A stretch of 64,000 nucleotides of DNA, from contig JBAOHX010000002.1 of NCBI GenBank assembly GCA_037044955.1, positions 558,001 through 622,000 on the forward strand, in the 5' to 3' direction. Shown here in pieces: positions 53,775 through 62,733 of the stretch (position 1 is the stretch's first letter; the number at the start of each line of letters is the position of its first letter). The stretch comes from JAJXWB01 sp037044955. Lineage in GTDB: Bacteria; Pseudomonadota; Alphaproteobacteria; Rhizobiales; Beijerinckiaceae. A program made the translations under genes and the position numbers. Below the pieces are notes generated by a model. That model saw only the letters and a program-made list of their open reading frames with translations. It made no database searches and was not told the origin of the DNA.

Positions 53775-54244
53775 GCGACTGGGCGGCACTCGCGCGCGCC
53801 CTGCATGTGGCGGCCATTGTCCACTGGATCGGCGGCCTGATGTTCGTGACCTTCGTCGTCCTGCCGGGCCTCGGCGACCTGCCGCCCGAGCAGCGCGCGG
53901 CGGGCTTCGCCGCCGTGGAGCGGCGCTTTGCCGGACAGGCGCGCATTTCGGTGGCGCTCGCCGGCGCGACCGGCTTCTACCTGATGTACGCCTTCGGTCT
54001 CTGGGGGTCGCTCGGCGATCCGCACATGTGGCGCCTGGCCGCCATGCTCGCGCTGTGGACGATCTTCGTCTTCATGCTGTTCATAGCGGAGCCGCTTTTC
54101 CTGCATGCGCAGTTCGACCGCCGCGCGGCGCGCGATCCGGTCGGAACTCACGCTTTGCTCCTGCGTATGCACCGCATTCTCACCGCGGTCGCGCTTGTCG
54201 TCATCGTCGGCACGGTCGCCGGGGCGCACGGCTTCGACTTTTGA
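53771..54244 (+). CDS. Small CopD-like integral membrane protein
   Basis: 157 residues with four predicted helices (ALHVAAIVHWIGGLMFVTFVV; RISVALAGATGFYLMYAFG; MWRLAAMLALWTIFVFMLFIA; ILTAVALVVIVGTVAGA). His residues in helices 1 and 3-4 (HVAAIVHW; HMWR; RMHRILT) suggest a heme or copper site, as in CopD/DUF2269-like proteins. Translationally coupled to the hemerythrin, so the pair probably acts together; no defined function. Confidence 0.75.
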   Translation: MSDWAALARALHVAAIVHWIGGLMFVTFVVLPGLGDLPPEQRAAGFAAVERRFAGQARISVALAGATGFYLMYAFGLWGSLGDPHMWRLAAMLALWTIFVFMLFIAEPLFLHAQFDRRAARDPVGTHALLLRMHRILTAVALVVIVGTVAGAHGFDF

Positions 54245-54305
54245 GCAGGCTTCCCCGCGGTCGGCGATCATGCCAATGTCCCGCGATGATCGTGCGGGGG
54301 TAGGT

Positions 54306-54515
54306 ATGCACGTCCACGGCCTGGACATATCCGATTGCTTCGACTGCCCGATGCTCGCCGGCCTCACGGATGAGCAGAAACGCGAGCGAATCCGCACCGA
54401 TCCGCTCATCGCGCGGTGTCTGGCGAACAGGAAGGCCGTCGCCGCGAGGCCCCGTCCGGCCAAGCGCAAGCGCATCGCGCGCGCGCCGGAATTGTGCCAG
54501 CTCGAAGCCGAGTGA
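54306..54515 (+). CDS. Small hypothetical Cys-containing protein
   Basis: 69 residues. N-terminal DISDCFDCPMLAGLT with a CxxC pair, then a helical region and a basic tail (ARPRPAKRKRIARAP). I do not recognise it. Start ATG 54306 follows GGGGGTAGG closely; the frame is open further upstream. It lies between the hemerythrin-membrane pair and nnrS and might bind metal or RNA, but nothing more can be said. Confidence 0.45.
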   Translation: MHVHGLDISDCFDCPMLAGLTDEQKRERIRTDPLIARCLANRKAVAARPRPAKRKRIARAPELCQLEAE

Positions 54516-54668
54516 TCCGCGCGCGACGTCCGTTCTTACCGAAGATCAAGACCGAACTTAAATCCCGTCATTACATACGCAGCCTGCGACAACACGCGCA
54601 TGTCGGAACGGCGAATGCGACCACGTTTGTTGTGGACGGCCGAAGATCGCCGTGAGATGCGACGCCAT

Positions 54669-54683
54669 GCGATGTGATCGCAG
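54669..54683. promoter_or_regulatory. Palindrome TGCGATGTGATCGCA upstream of nnrS
   Basis: Perfect 6-bp arms with a 3-base centre, 22 bp before the nnrS ATG, inside the 189-bp non-coding gap 54516-54704. Too close to the start for activation; a repressor site or leader hairpin is possible. Confidence 0.35.
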
Positions 54684-54704
54684 GCCGCAAGCGGATCGAA
54701 AATC

Positions 54705-55895
54705 ATGGCGACGATGAATCAGGCGCGTCGGTGGAATGGCCCGGCGCTTTTCAGCTACGGCTTCCGCCCCTTCTTCCTGTTTGCCGCGATCCAGGCGGCG
54801 CTTGCGATCGCGGTCTGGACGCTGTGGCTCGACGGCGCCAGCGGCCTGCCGAGCGGTTTCGCGCCCGTCGCATGGCACGCGCACGAATTGCTGTTCGGCT
54901 ATGCGAGCGCGGTCGTCGCGGGCTTCCTGCTGACGGCTGTGCCCAACTGGACGGGCCGTCTGCCGGTGGTCGGCCTGCCGCTCGTCGGTCTCTTCGCTCT
55001 GTGGCTCGTCGGGCGCGCGGCCATGGCGGCGAGCGCGCTGCTGCATCCGCTGGCGCTCGCGCTGCTGACGCTCGCCTTTCCGGTGGCCCTGTGCGCGCTC
55101 ATCGCGCGCGAGGTGCTGGCCGGGCGCAACGTCAGGAACATCAAGGTGGTCGCGGTTCTGGGCGTCCTGTGCCTGGCGCAGCTCTTCTTTCATGTCGAGG
55201 TCTGGCGCTCGGGCGTCTCGACGTTCAGCGAGCGGCTGGCGATCGCGGGCTATCTGCTGCTGGTGATGATCGTTGGCGGGCGCATCGTGCCGAGCTTCAC
55301 CACCAACTGGATCCGGCGCGAGAATCCCGGCCGGGTTCCCGTCCCGTTCGACCGCTTCGACAAGGCGGCGATGATCGTCGGCGGCGCAGCCTTGCTCGCC
55401 TGGGTCGCGATGCCGGCGACGCCACGCGCGGGGCCCGTTTTCGGCGCACTGTTCGTCGTCGCCGGCGCGCTGCATTTCGCGCGGCTCGTGCGCTGGGCGC
55501 CCGATCGCGTGTGGGGGGAAAAGCTGGTCGCCGTCCTGCACGTCGCCTACGCCTTCATCCCGCTCGGCTTCGCGCTGGCGGCGGCGAGCGCTTTCACCGG
55601 CGGTCGCGCATTCGACCTGGCGGCGATCCACTGCTGGGCGATCGGCGGCATCGGCCTGATGACGCTCGCCGTGATGACGCGCGCGACGCGCGGCCATACC
55701 GGCAACGCCCTCGTCGCGCCGCCGAGCACGAGCCTGCTCTACGCGCTGCTGGCGGCGGCGGCCATCGCGCGAATCGCGGCGGTCTTTTTGCAGGACAGCA
55801 CGGCCGCCCTGACTATCGCCGGCCTGTGCTGGACCCTTGCTTTCGCGGGGTTTGCGATTCTCTACGGCCCGATGTGCGTGGGCCGTCGTTCATAG
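54705..55895 (+). CDS. nnrS: NnrS family heme-copper membrane protein
   Basis: 396 residues with about 12 hydrophobic helices. The family opening PALFSYGFRPFFLFAAIQAAL, then WHAHELLFGYASAVVAGFLLTAVPNWTGR (conserved WHAHEMLFG block) and GGRIVPSFTTNW are present. NnrS contains heme and copper and relieves nitrosative stress by keeping iron-dinitrosyl complexes low in NO-producing bacteria. In Rhodobacter and others it is under NnrR control. It precedes the nap operon here. Start at ATG 54705; alternatives exist within 9 bp. Confidence 0.92.
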   Translation: MATMNQARRWNGPALFSYGFRPFFLFAAIQAALAIAVWTLWLDGASGLPSGFAPVAWHAHELLFGYASAVVAGFLLTAVPNWTGRLPVVGLPLVGLFALWLVGRAAMAASALLHPLALALLTLAFPVALCALIAREVLAGRNVRNIKVVAVLGVLCLAQLFFHVEVWRSGVSTFSERLAIAGYLLLVMIVGGRIVPSFTTNWIRRENPGRVPVPFDRFDKAAMIVGGAALLAWVAMPATPRAGPVFGALFVVAGALHFARLVRWAPDRVWGEKLVAVLHVAYAFIPLGFALAAASAFTGGRAFDLAAIHCWAIGGIGLMTLAVMTRATRGHTGNALVAPPSTSLLYALLAAAAIARIAAVFLQDSTAALTIAGLCWTLAFAGFAILYGPMCVGRRS

Positions 55896-55912
55896 CTTTT
55901 GTTGCAGCGCGA

Positions 55913-55926
55913 TTGATGGAGATCAA
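55913..55926. promoter_or_regulatory. Crp/Fnr box TTGAT-N4-ATCAA ahead of nap operon
   Basis: TTGATGGAGATCAA, perfect 14-bp FNR/DNR consensus. Centre about 131 bp upstream of the napF start, in the 155-bp gap after nnrS. Expected to activate the napFDAGHBC operon under low oxygen or with NO/nitrate, through one of the two regulators at 51.7-53.2 kb or an unlinked Fnr. Confidence 0.82.
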
Positions 55927-56050
55927 GGTCGACTTTGACTCGTGTCGGCATGGTCTGCGCGTTTTCGGAATCGCCGTGACCGGCTAGTTCCGGAAGCCGC
56001 CCATATGGGGCGCAACGATTGCGAAGCGGACGATGGTCCGTAGGGAAGCG

Positions 56051-56374
56051 ATGAGCGCGACGCTGACACGCCGCGGCCTGTTCAAGGCCTTCCGGCCGGC
56101 AGGCGAAGCAGGCGAGACGATCGAGCGCGTGGCGCAGATCGGGCCGGCCTGCGTGGAGCCGCGCGGCGTCACATGCCGGCGGTGCGGCGAATCCTGCGAT
56201 ATCGGCGCGATCAAGTTCCGGCTGATGCGCGGCGGCGCGCAGCCCCTTCTCGACATTTCCACATGCACGGGCTGCGGCGATTGCGCGCCGGTCTGTCCAG
56301 TGAGCGCGATCGCGCTCGTGGGCAGGGACATGGCGCTCGTCGCCGAGGGCCTGGCGTCGGAGGCAAGGGCATGA
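56051..56374 (+). CDS. napF: NapF-like ferredoxin-type protein (short form)
   Basis: 107 residues. TRRGLFKAF is the usual NapF start. Cys residues form two groups, CRRCGESC in the middle and CTGCGDCAPVCP near the C-terminus, enough for one complete 4Fe-4S cluster and a second likely. Standard NapF (~160 residues) has three or four clusters, so this is shorter. Cytoplasmic accessory protein for NapA maturation. ATG 56051 follows AGGGAAG; it overlaps napD by ATGA. Weakest assignment of the nap set. Confidence 0.78.
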   Translation: MSATLTRRGLFKAFRPAGEAGETIERVAQIGPACVEPRGVTCRRCGESCDIGAIKFRLMRGGAQPLLDISTCTGCGDCAPVCPVSAIALVGRDMALVAEGLASEARA

Positions 56375-56655
56375 GCGGCGAATACAACATCTGCAGCCTG
56401 GTGGTGCATCTCGCGCCCGCGCGCGCCGACGAGGCCGTGCGCGCGGTGAGCGCGCTGCCCGGCGTCGAAATCCATGCGCGCACCGCCGATTCGCGGCTGG
56501 TGGTGACGGCCGTCGATCAGCCGGAGACGCGCGCTTTCGACCAGATCGCCGAAATCAACCGCACGCCGGGCGTGGTCGCGGCCTCGCTCGTCTATCACGT
56601 CTTCGAGGGCGACGAATCCAGCGCGCGCGCCACGCCAGCAACATTGCAGAATTGA
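56371..56655 (+). CDS. napD: NapD chaperone for NapA
   Basis: 94 residues. YNICSLVVHLAPARADEAV opens the ferredoxin-like fold of NapD; DSRLVVTAVDQPETRAF and TPGVVAASLVYHVFE follow. NapD binds the NapA twin-arginine signal peptide in the cytoplasm until the molybdenum cofactor is in place. Overlaps napF by ATGA and ends 15 bp before napA. Confidence 0.92.
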   Translation: MSGEYNICSLVVHLAPARADEAVRAVSALPGVEIHARTADSRLVVTAVDQPETRAFDQIAEINRTPGVVAASLVYHVFEGDESSARATPATLQN

Positions 56656-56670
56656 CGGAGGGCCAGACCC

Positions 56671-59215
56671 ATGTCCGCTGACACCAAGACCCAAATGTTC
56701 GTGCAGACGCGGCGCGATGCGCTCAAGACCTCGGCCATCGCGGCCGCGGCCGGGGCGGCCGGCATTTCCGCGCCCGTCGACGCCACCGCGCAGACGGGCG
56801 CCGACGGCATTCGCTGGGACAAGGGCGTCTGCCGCTTCTGCGGCACCGGCTGCGGCGTCATCGTCGGCACGAAGAACGGCCGCGTCGTCGCCACGCAGGG
56901 CGACCCGGACGCGCCGGTCAATCGCGGCCTCAACTGCATCAAGGGCTATTTCCTGTCCAAGATCATGTATGGCCAGGATCGTCTCACACAGCCGCTGTTG
57001 CGCAAGAAAAACGGCAAGTACGACAAGAACGGCGATTTCACGCCCGTTTCCTGGGACGAGGCGTTCCAGATCATGGCCGAGAAGTTCAAGGCGGCGCTGA
57101 AGGCCTCCGGCCCGACCGCGATCGGCATGTTCGGCTCGGGCCAGTGGACGATCTGGGAAGGCTATGCGGCCGCCAAGCTGTTCAAGGGCGGCTTCCGCTC
57201 CAACAATCTCGATCCCAACGCCCGCCATTGCATGGCCTCGGCGGTCGCCGGCTTCATGCGCACCTTCGGCATCGACGAGCCGATGGGCTGCTACGACGAT
57301 GTGGAAGCCGCCGACGCCTTCGTGCTCTGGGGCTCCAACATGGCGGAGATGCATCCGATCCTGTGGTCGCGCCTGACCGACCGCCGCCTCACGCATCCCG
57401 GCTGCGAAGTGCACATCCTGTCGACCTTCGAGCACCGCTCGTACGAACTGGCCGACAATCCGCTGATCTTCACGCCGCAGTCGGATCTGGCGATCCTCAA
57501 CTACATCCAGAACTACATCGTCAATTCCGGCGCGGTGAACCAGGACTTCGTGAAGAAGCACTGCGAATTCGCGCAGACGGTCGAGGACATCGGCTTCGGC
57601 CTGCGTCCGACCAACGCGCTCGAGGTCAAGGCGGTCAACGCCTCGCACAAGACCGGCAAGGACGGCGCGCAGGACCCGGCGGCGTTCAAGGACAAGATCA
57701 GCTTCGAGGACTACAAGAAGCTGCTCGAGCCCTACACGCTCGACTATGCGGCGAAAATGTCCGGCGTGCCGAAGGAGAAATCTCGAGCGGCTCGCCAAGC
57801 TCTACGCCGATCCGAAGAAGAAGATCGTCTCCTACTGGACGATGGGCTTCAACCAGCATGCGCGCGGCACGTGGGTCAACAACATGATCTACAACGTGCA
57901 CCTGCTGACCGGCAAAATCTCCGAGCCCGGCAACGGCCCGTTCTCGCTGACCGGCCAGCCGTCCGCCTGCGGCACGGCGCGCGAGGTCGGCACGTTCTCG
58001 CATCGCCTGCCCGCCGACATGGTGGTCGGCAATCCCAAGCATCGCGAAATGACGGAAGGCATCTGGAAACTGCCGGCCGGCACGCTGAACGACAAGATCG
58101 GCTTCCATGCCGTCGTGCAGCACCGCATGTTGAAGGACGGCAAGCTGAACGCCTATTGGGTGCAATGCACGAACAACATGCAGACCGCGCCCAACATGAA
58201 CGAGGAAGGCTATCCGGGCTATCGCAACCCGGCGAACTTCATCGTCGTGTCCGATCCCTATCCGACGGTGACCGCGACTTCGGCCGACCTCATCCTGCCC
58301 ACCGCCATGTGGATGGAGAAGGAAGGCGCCTACGGCAACGCCGAGCGGCGCACGCAGTTCTGGCGCCAGCAGGTGAAGGCGCCGGGCGAGGCGCGTTCCG
58401 ACCTCTGGCAGACCGTCGAGTTCTCGAAATACTTCAAGGTCGAGGAAGTCTGGCCGGAAGAGCTGATCGCCAAGAAGCCCGAATATCGCGGCAAGACGCT
58501 GTATGACGTTCTCTTCGCCAACGGCGTCGTCAACAAGTTCGGCAAGGACAATATCCAGAAGGGCTTCGACAATTCGGAAGCCGAGGCCCTCGGCTTCTAC
58601 GTGCAGAAGGGCCTGTTCGAGGAATATGCCGCCTTCGGACGCGGCCACGGCCACGATCTCGCGGACTTCGAGGTCTATCACAAGGCGCGCGGCCTGCGCT
58701 GGCCGGTCGTCGACAACAAGGAGACGCTGTGGCGCTTCCGCGAGGGCTATGACCCTTACGTGAAGGCGGGCGAGGGCGTGTCCTTCTACGGCAAGCCCGA
58801 CAAGAAGGCGCGCATCATCTTCTGCCCCTACGAGCCGGCCGCCGAAAGCCCCGACAAGGACTTCGACCTCTGGCTGTCGACGGGCCGCGTGCTCGAGCAC
58901 TGGCATTCCGGCTCGATGACGCGCCGTGTGCCGGAACTGCATCGCTCCGTGCCGGCGGCCATGCTGTTCATGCATCCCGACGACGCGGCCGAGCGCAAGA
59001 TCCTGCGCGGCCAGACCGTGAAGGTCGAGACGCGCCGCGGCGAAGTGACGACGCGCGTGGAGACGAAGGGACGCAACAAGCCGCCGCGCGGCCTGGTGTT
59101 CTTCCCGTTCTTCGACGAGGGCCAGCTCGTCAACAAGCTGACGCTGGACGCGACCTGCCCGATCTCGAAGGAGACCGACTTCAAGAAATGCGCCTGCCGC
59201 GTGACGCCGGCGTGA
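56671..59215 (+). CDS. napA: Periplasmic nitrate reductase catalytic subunit NapA (frame broken at 57777-57782)
   Basis: About 847 residues after correction. Tat signal QTRRDALKTSAIAAAAGAAG, N-terminal 4Fe-4S motif CRFCGTGCGVIVG, then the Mo-bis-MGD fold (HCMASAVAGFMRTFGIDEP; the MGD-ligating Cys lies in this type of motif). Reduces nitrate to nitrite in the periplasm. The frame changes after GVPKE: GAAATC at 57777-57782 must be GAATC to give KENLERLAKLYADPKKKIVS. Without correction only the first ~370 residues would be made. Ribosome site GGAGG before ATG 56671. Confidence 0.94.
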
Positions 59216-59242
59216 TCCTGAACGAGAGAGCCTGATACGCCC

Positions 59243-60022
59243 ATGAACGCGCCGACGAAAAACGCGCCAGCCAATCCAGGGCGCCGCAAGGCGTTCGGGG
59301 ATCTGGCGCGCTTCGGCGGCGGCGCCGCCGCCGCGGCGCTGGCGCTGGGCGCGTTCGAGCGGCAGTCGCAGGCGCGGCCCGCGCAGACGCTGCGTCCGCC
59401 GGGCGCGCTCGAGGAGCGCGAGTTCCTTTCAGCCTGCGTGCGCTGCGGACTGTGCGTGCGCGACTGCCCCTACAAGACGCTGCGGCTGAGCGACTGGGGC
59501 GATGGGCCCGCGCCCGGCACGCCCTATTACGTCGCGCGCGATATTCCCTGCGAGATGTGCGACAACATTCCCTGCGTGAAGGCCTGCCCGACCGGCGCGC
59601 TCGATCATGCGCTCGTCGACATCGCCAAGGCGAAGATGGGCGTGGCGGTCATCACCAGCCGCGAAACCTGCCTCAACCTGCAGGGGCTGCGCTGCGACGT
59701 CTGCTATCGCGTGTGTCCGGCGATCGACAAGGCGATCACGCTCGAATTGTCGCACAATGCCCGCACCGCCAAGCACGCGCTCTTCGAGCCGGTCGTGCAT
59801 GCCGAATATTGCACGGGCTGCGGCAAGTGCGAGAAGTCCTGCGTCCTCACCGAGGCGGCGATCAAGGTGCTGCCGGTCGAGCTCGCCGCTTTGAAGCAGG
59901 ACGCGCACTACAAGCGCGGCTGGATCGAAAAGCAGAAGGCCGGCGGCGCGCTGGTAGACGCCCCCGTGAAACTGCCGACGCGCACGCCGACCGGCGAACC
60001 CGTTCCGGGGCTGAAGCCATGA
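59243..60022 (+). CDS. napG: Quinol dehydrogenase ferredoxin subunit NapG
   Basis: 259 residues. A short Tat-like leader (GRRKAFGDLARFGGGAAAA) leads to a polyferredoxin with four 4Fe-4S motifs: CVRCGLCVRDCP, CEMCDNIPCVKACP, CLNLQGLRCDVCYRVCP and CTGCGKCEKSC. It works in the periplasm with membrane-bound NapH to pass electrons from ubiquinol or menaquinol towards NapA. Overlaps napH by ATGA. Confidence 0.93.
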   Translation: MNAPTKNAPANPGRRKAFGDLARFGGGAAAAALALGAFERQSQARPAQTLRPPGALEEREFLSACVRCGLCVRDCPYKTLRLSDWGDGPAPGTPYYVARDIPCEMCDNIPCVKACPTGALDHALVDIAKAKMGVAVITSRETCLNLQGLRCDVCYRVCPAIDKAITLELSHNARTAKHALFEPVVHAEYCTGCGKCEKSCVLTEAAIKVLPVELAALKQDAHYKRGWIEKQKAGGALVDAPVKLPTRTPTGEPVPGLKP

Positions 60023-60935
60023 GCGCGCGCTCTCCCTATGCGGAAGCCTACGAGATCAAGGGCGTCTGGGCCTCGCGCCGCTATTTTTTCGCGCGACGCT
60101 TCGCGCAGGCGATGTTCCTGCTCGGTGTTTCTGACCGGACCGTGGTTCGGGCTCTGGATCGCCAAGGGCAATCTCGCCTCCTCGCGCACGCTCGACATCC
60201 TGCCGCTGACCGATCCCTTCGTCCTGCTGCAATCGCTGTTTGCGCGGCACTGGCCGGAGGCGACCGCGCTGATCGGCGCGGCGATCGTGCTGGCCGCCTA
60301 TCTCGCGCTCGGCGGGCGCAGCCTATTGCGCGTGGGTGTGCCCGATCAATCCGATCACCGATCTCGCGGCCGCGATCCGGCGGCGTCTCGGCATCAAGCA
60401 GACGGCGAAGCTGCGTCCGGAATTCCGCAACTACCTCGCCGTCGGCGTGCTGATCCTGTCCTTCGTGTCGGGAACGGTGGCGTGGGAACTGGTCAATCCC
60501 ATCACGGCGCTGCATCGCGCGCTGGTGTTCGGTCTGCCTTTCGCCGCGACGGGCGCGCTCGCGATCTTCGTCTTCGACCTGTTCGTCGCCAAGGACGGCT
60601 GGTGCGGCCATCTCTGCCCGGTCGGCGCCTTCTACGGCGCGCTCGGCAAGGCGACGCTGCTGCGCGTGTCGGCGGGCGGTCGCGACGCCTGCGACGATTG
60701 CATGGATTGTTTCGCGGTCTGTCCGGAGCCGCATGTCATTTCGCCGGCGCTGCGCGGCGGCAGGACCGGCGCGAGCCCGATCATCGCCAGCGGCGATTGC
60801 ACCTTGTGCGGCGCCTGCGTCGATGTCTGCCCGCGCAAGGTCTTTCATCTCGCGCATCGTTTCGATCATTCGGTCGCGCCGGTTGCGGCGCAGGCCGCCT
60901 CCACCATTCACGAATCCTCGCTTGCGAAGGGGTAA
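60019..60935 (+). CDS. napH: Quinol dehydrogenase membrane subunit NapH (two frame breaks)
   Basis: About 304 residues after two corrections. Frame 1 covers the N-terminus to RRFAQAMFLLG, frame 2 continues GPWFGLWIAKGNLASSRTLD and LLQSLF to LGGR, frame 3 resumes YCAWVCPINPITD through GWCGHLCPVGAFYGAL and the ferredoxin motifs CDDCMDCFAVCP and CTLCGACVDVCP. Breaks are near 60124-60133 (around GGTGTTTCTG) and 60312-60325 (GCGCAGCCTATTG). Neither contains GAANTC. The gene product is a four-helix membrane protein with two 4Fe-4S clusters that oxidises quinol with NapG. Confidence 0.9.
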
Positions 60936-60939
60936 GCCG

Positions 60940-61392
60940 ATGGCAAAGACAATGAACATCCTCGCCGCCCTGGCGCTCTTGTCGGCGACAGCCGCGCTGG
61001 GCACGTCAGTCCTCGCGCAGGACAAGGGCGTGAAGGCCTTGCGCGAGGCGCCGGTCAACCAGTCCGACCTCGCGCCCGACCTGTACAAGCAGTCGACGCC
61101 GGCCGACGGTTTCGGCCGCGCCTATCGCCAGCAGCCGCCGCTGATCCCGCACAAGATCGACGGCTACCAGATCAGCACGGACAACAACGCCTGCATGACC
61201 TGCCACGACTGGCCGGGCAACACGCGCGTGCACGCGCCGAAGATCTCCGAGACCCACTACGTGGACCGGCAGGGCGCGCGGCTCGATAAGGTCGCGGGCA
61301 CTCGATATTTCTGCACGCAATGTCACGTACCGCAGGCCGACGCCAAGCCGCTTGTCGGCAACAGTTTCGAGAACGCCACGCAGGTGAAGTGA
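60940..61392 (+). CDS. napB: Cytochrome subunit NapB of periplasmic nitrate reductase
   Basis: 150 residues with a Sec signal (ILAALALLSATAALGTSVLA) and two c-type heme motifs, CMTCH and CTQCH; His residues in PPLIPHKIDGY and APKISETHYVDR give distal ligands. Di-heme electron donor to NapA. Starts 4 bp after napH. Confidence 0.93.
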   Translation: MAKTMNILAALALLSATAALGTSVLAQDKGVKALREAPVNQSDLAPDLYKQSTPADGFGRAYRQQPPLIPHKIDGYQISTDNNACMTCHDWPGNTRVHAPKISETHYVDRQGARLDKVAGTRYFCTQCHVPQADAKPLVGNSFENATQVK

Positions 61393-61404
61393 CGGGAGGC
61401 CGAT

Positions 61405-62142
61405 ATGCACGACCCGAAACCGATCGCCGGCGACATGCCCGACGACAAGCCCGAGAACAAGCGACTTGGCGGCGCGATCGGGCGCTTTCTCGCGTGGTTC
61501 TTCTCCTACCGCTCGCCGTGGATGTGGGGCGCGATTGCGATCGCCGCCTTCGTCATCGGCATTCTCTTTTGGGGCGGTTTCAACTGGGCGATGGAAGCGA
61601 CCAACCAGGAAGCCTTCTGCGTCTCGTGCCATGAGATGAAGGACAACGTCTTCGTCGAGTACCGCAAGACCGTGCATTATTCGAACCGCACCGGCGTGCG
61701 CGCGAGCTGCCCGGATTGCCATGTGCCCAAGGAATGGGGCCACAAGGTCGTCCGCAAGATCCAGGCGTCGAACGAGCTGCTGCACAAGGCGCTCGGCACG
61801 ATCGACACGACCGAGAAGTTCAACGCGCATCGCCTGGAGATGTCGAAGAGCGTGTGGCGCGCGATGAAGACGACGGATTCGCGCGAATGCCGCAACTGCC
61901 ACAAGTTCGACTTCATGGACCTGTCCGTGCAGGAGCCGCGCTCGTCCAAGATGCACGAAACCGCGCTCAACGCCGGCAAGACCTGCATCGATTGCCATCA
62001 GGGCATCGCGCACAAGCTGCCGCCGCGCGCGGTCGAATCGTACCAGGACATGCTGGCCAATATCGACAAGGTCGGGCCGGTGCAGAAGCTGATCGACTTT
62101 CTGCAGGGCGCCGACGTCGAGAAGGCGAAGGCCGCCCGCTGA
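61405..62142 (+). CDS. napC: Tetraheme cytochrome c NapC/NirT family
   Basis: 245 residues. One N-terminal membrane helix (WMWGAIAIAAFVIGILFWGG) and four heme motifs CVSCH, CPDCH, CRNCH, CIDCH. Membrane-anchored quinol dehydrogenase, feeding electrons to NapB. Last gene of napFDAGHBC, so both NapC and NapGH routes are present. Confidence 0.94.
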   Translation: MHDPKPIAGDMPDDKPENKRLGGAIGRFLAWFFSYRSPWMWGAIAIAAFVIGILFWGGFNWAMEATNQEAFCVSCHEMKDNVFVEYRKTVHYSNRTGVRASCPDCHVPKEWGHKVVRKIQASNELLHKALGTIDTTEKFNAHRLEMSKSVWRAMKTTDSRECRNCHKFDFMDLSVQEPRSSKMHETALNAGKTCIDCHQGIAHKLPPRAVESYQDMLANIDKVGPVQKLIDFLQGADVEKAKAAR

Positions 62143-62162
62143 AGCGCAGGCGCATGGAACAA

Positions 62163-62197
62163 AAAAAGGGCGGCCGCGCGAGCGAGCCGCCCTTTTT
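62163..62197. terminator. Bidirectional terminator after napC and cytochrome c
   Basis: Perfect 12-bp arms AAAAAGGGCGGC (62163-62174) and GCCGCCCTTTTT (62186-62197), 11-base loop, T-rich on both strands. Separates the nap operon from the convergent cytochrome gene. Confidence 0.9.
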
Positions 62198-62283
62198 CAT
62201 CGCCCGGAGGCGCCCTTCAGCGCCGCCAAAAGAAAACGGGCCGGCCAAGGGCCAGCCCGTCGATGCAGAAAAGCGCTGTCGGC

Positions 62284-62661
62284 TTACTTCGAGCCGTCGG
62301 CCTTGTACTGCTTGAGGAACGCGGTGATATCCGCGATGTCGGTATCGGACGGCAGGCCGGCGAACACCATCTTGGTGCCGGGGATCACGCCCTTCGGGTC
62401 CTTGATGTACTTGGCGAAGGTCGCCTCGTCCCACGTGATGCCGGAATTCTTGTTGGCGTCCGTATAGGAATAACCCTCGTAGGTGCCGGACTTGCGGCCG
62501 AACAGGCCGTTGAGGGGCGGGCCGACGCGCGAGGCGGCGCCGGGGCCGATCGCATGGCAGGTCGAGCACTTCTTGAAAACTTTCGCGCCGTTCTCGAGAT
62601 CGGCTGCGAGAGCCGGTCCGGCGAAAAGCGAAGCGATGGCGGCGGCAATAATCAGGCGCAT
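62284..62661 (-). CDS. Class I c-type cytochrome (cytochrome c2/c550-like)
   Basis: 125 residues with a signal peptide (LIIAAAIASLFAGPALA), heme motif CSTCH and axial Met in TKMVFAGLPS. Soluble periplasmic electron carrier of the cytochrome c2/c550 type. It has its own promoter with a Crp/Fnr box at 62713-62726, and lies between nap genes and the ApbE/NosR pair, so it probably supplies a periplasmic nitrogen-oxide reductase. ATG 62661. Confidence 0.92.
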   Translation of the reverse strand: MRLIIAAAIASLFAGPALAADLENGAKVFKKCSTCHAIGPGAASRVGPPLNGLFGRKSGTYEGYSYTDANKNSGITWDEATFAKYIKDPKGVIPGTKMVFAGLPSDTDIADITAFLKQYKADGSK

Positions 62662-62712
62662 AAACCCCTCCTTGTCATGTGTGCAAGCTGCTCAATGCGC
62701 CCGCAGGCCGCA

Positions 62713-62726
62713 TTGACGGTAATCAA
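62713..62726. promoter_or_regulatory. Crp/Fnr box upstream of cytochrome c
   Basis: TTGACGGTAATCAA (reverse TTGATTACCGTCAA), matching TTGAY-N4-RTCAA. Centre about 58 bp before the cytochrome start on the minus strand, a normal activator distance. Third member of the local box set. Confidence 0.75.
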
Positions 62727-62733
62727 TCGCAAA

